Assembly: GCA_024349245.1 (NCBI GenBank)
Contig: JALDNG010000015.1
Location: forward strand, 15,810,001-15,874,000
Length of the DNA: 64,000 nt
Direction of reading: 5' to 3'
Source of the DNA: Neodontobutis hainanensis
Lineage: Eukaryota; Chordata; Actinopteri; Gobiiformes; Odontobutidae
Shown here: positions 62,101 through 64,000 of the stretch, piece after piece
Position numbering within the stretch: position 1 is the first letter of the stretch
How the letters are laid out: each line of letters starts with the position of its first letter
Position numbers and translations under genes: made by a program
Notes under the pieces: model-generated
Seen by the model: only the letters and a program-made list of their open reading frames with translations
Told to the model about the DNA's origin: nothing
The model's database searches: none

Positions 62101-63654
62101 CACTGACAGCCCTTGACCTCCAACTGTCCGTTTGGAACTGAAACTACAAAACTATGATATTTTTTTCACACAACACTGAAATACTTCAAAATATTAAATA
62201 GGCAAAGCTGTTTTAAGCTGCTTATTGCTTAGGCTTTAAAAGTTAAATATACAACATTGTGAGCAAGAAGCAATTAATTGTGTCGCCTAATAGCATTTTA
62301 CCGTCAAATGTGAAATGACACTTATTTTTGTGTATTTTTCTTCAGCTTTGAAAGAGAATAGCTCAGAGGTTGTGCAGCCGTTTCTGATGGGTTGTGGCAC
62401 CAAAGAGCCCAAAATTACCCAGCTGTGTCTGGCAGCCATCCAGAGACTCATGTCCCATGAGGTTGTATCTGAGGTGAGGACTGCGGGTTCATATTTTCAG
62501 TAAATTATGGTGCACAAAGAATGAGATTTTTTATTTTAGATATAAGTTGTGTCTGTAACTTTGTAAAATGGAAGTCTAATAATTTATACACATTTTAATA
62601 TCATTTTTGAAGTTTCTTAGAAGGTTGGACAATAAATCTTTTTTTCCTGTATTTGTGCCTTTTCACAATTTACACACAAATTGCCACTCAGTTTGTTTCT
62701 TTTTAAGTAAATAGTCACCTGCACACATCCACATTCCACAGTCATAGTCCTAGGGTCAATGATGGGTCAATAGCCAATAGTGTTGTATAAATATTAGGAT
62801 AGCTCTTCTAAATTTACTCTTAGCACAGATTCTGATTGCTCATTCAGGCGGCAGTATAGCTCAGTGGTCATCCTTCGACCGGTGGGTGGGTGGTTCGATC
62901 CCCCTCTTTAAACATCCCAAAACATCATAACATCCCGCTCTCCTTGGGCAAGACACTTAACCTACATTGCCTCCAGTGAAGTTCTGTAACTCTGGTAATA
63001 GTTTAATGTATGTAAAGCACTTTGAGTGCCTACTACAGTAGGTGGAAAAGCGCTATATAAAAATAAAGATTATTATTATACCTAGACTCCTATTAGTAAT
63101 AATCATGTTTCCGATCATCAGGTATTTGATTAACTAATTGATTTTCTACACATTTGACTAAAGTGAAGTGTCTGTTTTTAGGACATAAGTCTGCATAATA
63201 CACATGAGAGCAGCAAAGACGTTGACTGATGAGTTTTTACATTTTGGACATCTCTGGACCTGAAGAAAGAACATGCATTGTCAGCTATGCTCATCGTCAA
63301 ATCACATAACATTTTCTGGCAGCAAAATTTGGTGTTTTGAGGTTGTTTTGACCCTTAAGCAAGCAGAGCCAGCTGCTCCCACAAGTGTTTTCAATGCGTT
63401 TAGACAGTCTGACCTTAGAGTGCGTTCTCACTCGTGAGAAGAAATAGGGTATAGTTACTGTGTCAGTTTATTTTAAATGTTTGTGCAGACATTAACATTT
63501 GTACTGTTCTTGCATATGACAGGCAGCAGCAGGTAACATCATCAACATGCTGTGGCAGCTGATGGAGAATGGTTTAGAGGAGCTTAAACTTCTTCAAACT
63601 GTCCTCGTCCTGCTCACCACAAACACAGTAGTGCATGATGAAGTACTTTCCAAG
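56172..63654 (+). CDS. MON2 homologue, trans-Golgi scaffold (N-terminal part)
   Basis: Four coding exons: 56,172-56,279; 61,802-61,865; 62,346-62,473; 63,523-63,654; then the donor GTACAA, with the gene continuing past the window. The 144 residues start MSTSSPEAVKKLLENMQTDL and continue through SGIVKIKTIAARNTEILAAL, VQPFLMGCGTKEPKITQLCL and NIINMLWQLMEN, near-identical to vertebrate MON2. This is the DCB region, the dimerisation and cyclophilin-binding-like helical repeat related to large Arf-GEFs. MON2 lacks a Sec7 domain. It works with DOP1 at the trans-Golgi/endosome for cargo sorting and retrograde recycling. An in-frame ATG at 56,133 would add 13 residues, but the family starts at the 56,172 Met. 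Intron 1 is 5.5 kb; intron 3 holds a SINE. Confidence 0.95.
57440..57690. repeat. possible fossil hAT-like MITE in mon2 intron 1
   Basis: AT-rich sequence with repeated ATCATTATCACAATATCA-type words ending in AATTGTGCATCCCTAAC, a pattern seen at the ends of degraded fish hAT-like elements. The terminal inverted repeats are too eroded to prove it. Confidence 0.3.
57691..61801. other. mon2 intron 1, remainder
   Basis: No exon, RNA gene or clear transposon seen. The short open frames have no recognisable product. A small AT-rich patch ending TCGTGCAGTCCTAT near 61,160 may be another old MITE end. Confidence 0.5.
62847..63080 (+). mobile_element. tRNA-derived SINE in mon2 intron 3
   Basis: The head carries a pol III A box (TAGCTCAGTGG) and B box (GGTTCGATCCCC) in tRNA-like spacing. 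A body follows (GGGCAAGACACTTAACC), then an L2-like tail (TGTAAAGCACTTTGAGTG, GCGCTATATAAAAATAAAG) and a short ATT run. This head-body-LINE-tail structure is a typical fish SINE. It is on the same strand as mon2. Confidence 0.85.
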
Positions 63655-64000
63655 GTACAAGACCCACCATATTGTTTTCAAATCTATATCTTCTATTCAT
63701 TATATGGACTTAAAAGTTTTGTTTGCACTATTAAGGAAACGCAATAATTGCCTATGAGTCATGTATGAGTCAATCTGTTATAAAACCGTGATTATAATTT
63801 GTTTCCTTAAAATCTAAAAGATTTCTGGAATCTGCATTTACATAATTTAACATGTTGACACATTTCACAATAAAAAAGACACTTTGTACAGTTCGTACCT
63901 TCCATGCTTAATAATACAGAGTCACTTAAATTATTGATATATAGCGGAAGCATTAAAATGCTTTCCTTTTATGTACCCAACAATAATTTAAATTTTGTTG

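Noticed and set aside
62847..62905. A functional tRNA gene
   Set aside because: It has A- and B-box words but no complete cloverleaf, and it is followed by a SINE body and LINE-type tail.

Overview
The window is vertebrate nuclear DNA, almost certainly from a ray-finned (teleost) fish. Genes are split into many small exons with canonical GT-AG borders. Every multi-exon reconstruction stays in frame and gives a protein of the expected vertebrate length. The dispersed repeats (L2-type LINE pieces, a tRNA-derived SINE with an L2-like tail, a Tc1/mariner-type MITE, a Ty1/copia element) are typical of fish. The run TMEM117-TWF1-IRAK4 matches the conserved human 12q12 order. I cannot name the species.

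Layout. 1-18,054 (minus strand): two coding exons of tmem117 separated by a 14-kb intron. That intron holds a nested, opposite-strand P2Y-like GPCR gene (6,736-9,085) and a 2.18-kb minisatellite with no G on the plus strand (12,113-14,289). 18,055-26,359: the divergent tmem117/twf1 intergenic region, with an L2 fragment and a 5'-truncated Ty1/copia element that sits exactly between two apparently identical 998-bp direct repeats. 26,360-32,790 (plus): complete twf1, nine coding exons, 350 aa. 34,256-35,441 (minus): an unrecognised four-exon gene of 188 aa. 36,535-40,426 (minus): complete irak4, eleven coding exons, 463 aa. 41,025-43,771 (plus): complete akr1d1, nine coding exons, 326 aa, head-to-head with irak4. 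46,205-54,419 (plus): complete slc6a13-like GABA transporter, fifteen coding exons, 613 aa. 56,172-end (plus): the first four coding exons of mon2, which runs off the window.

The genes do not form one pathway. They are a syntenic neighbourhood: membrane protein, purinergic-type receptor, actin regulator, innate immune kinase, steroid 5-beta-reductase, neurotransmitter transporter and trans-Golgi scaffold. The points most worth a second look are the copia/998-bp repeat structure, which is either a real insertion with a very long duplication or a haplotype misjoin; the G-less, G-quadruplex/R-loop-prone minisatellite in the tmem117 intron; the unrecognised 188-aa gene; and an L2 LINE whose sequence runs up to the splice acceptor of the last twf1 exon. 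Sequence comparisons and exon borders were read by eye; no alignment or database search was run.
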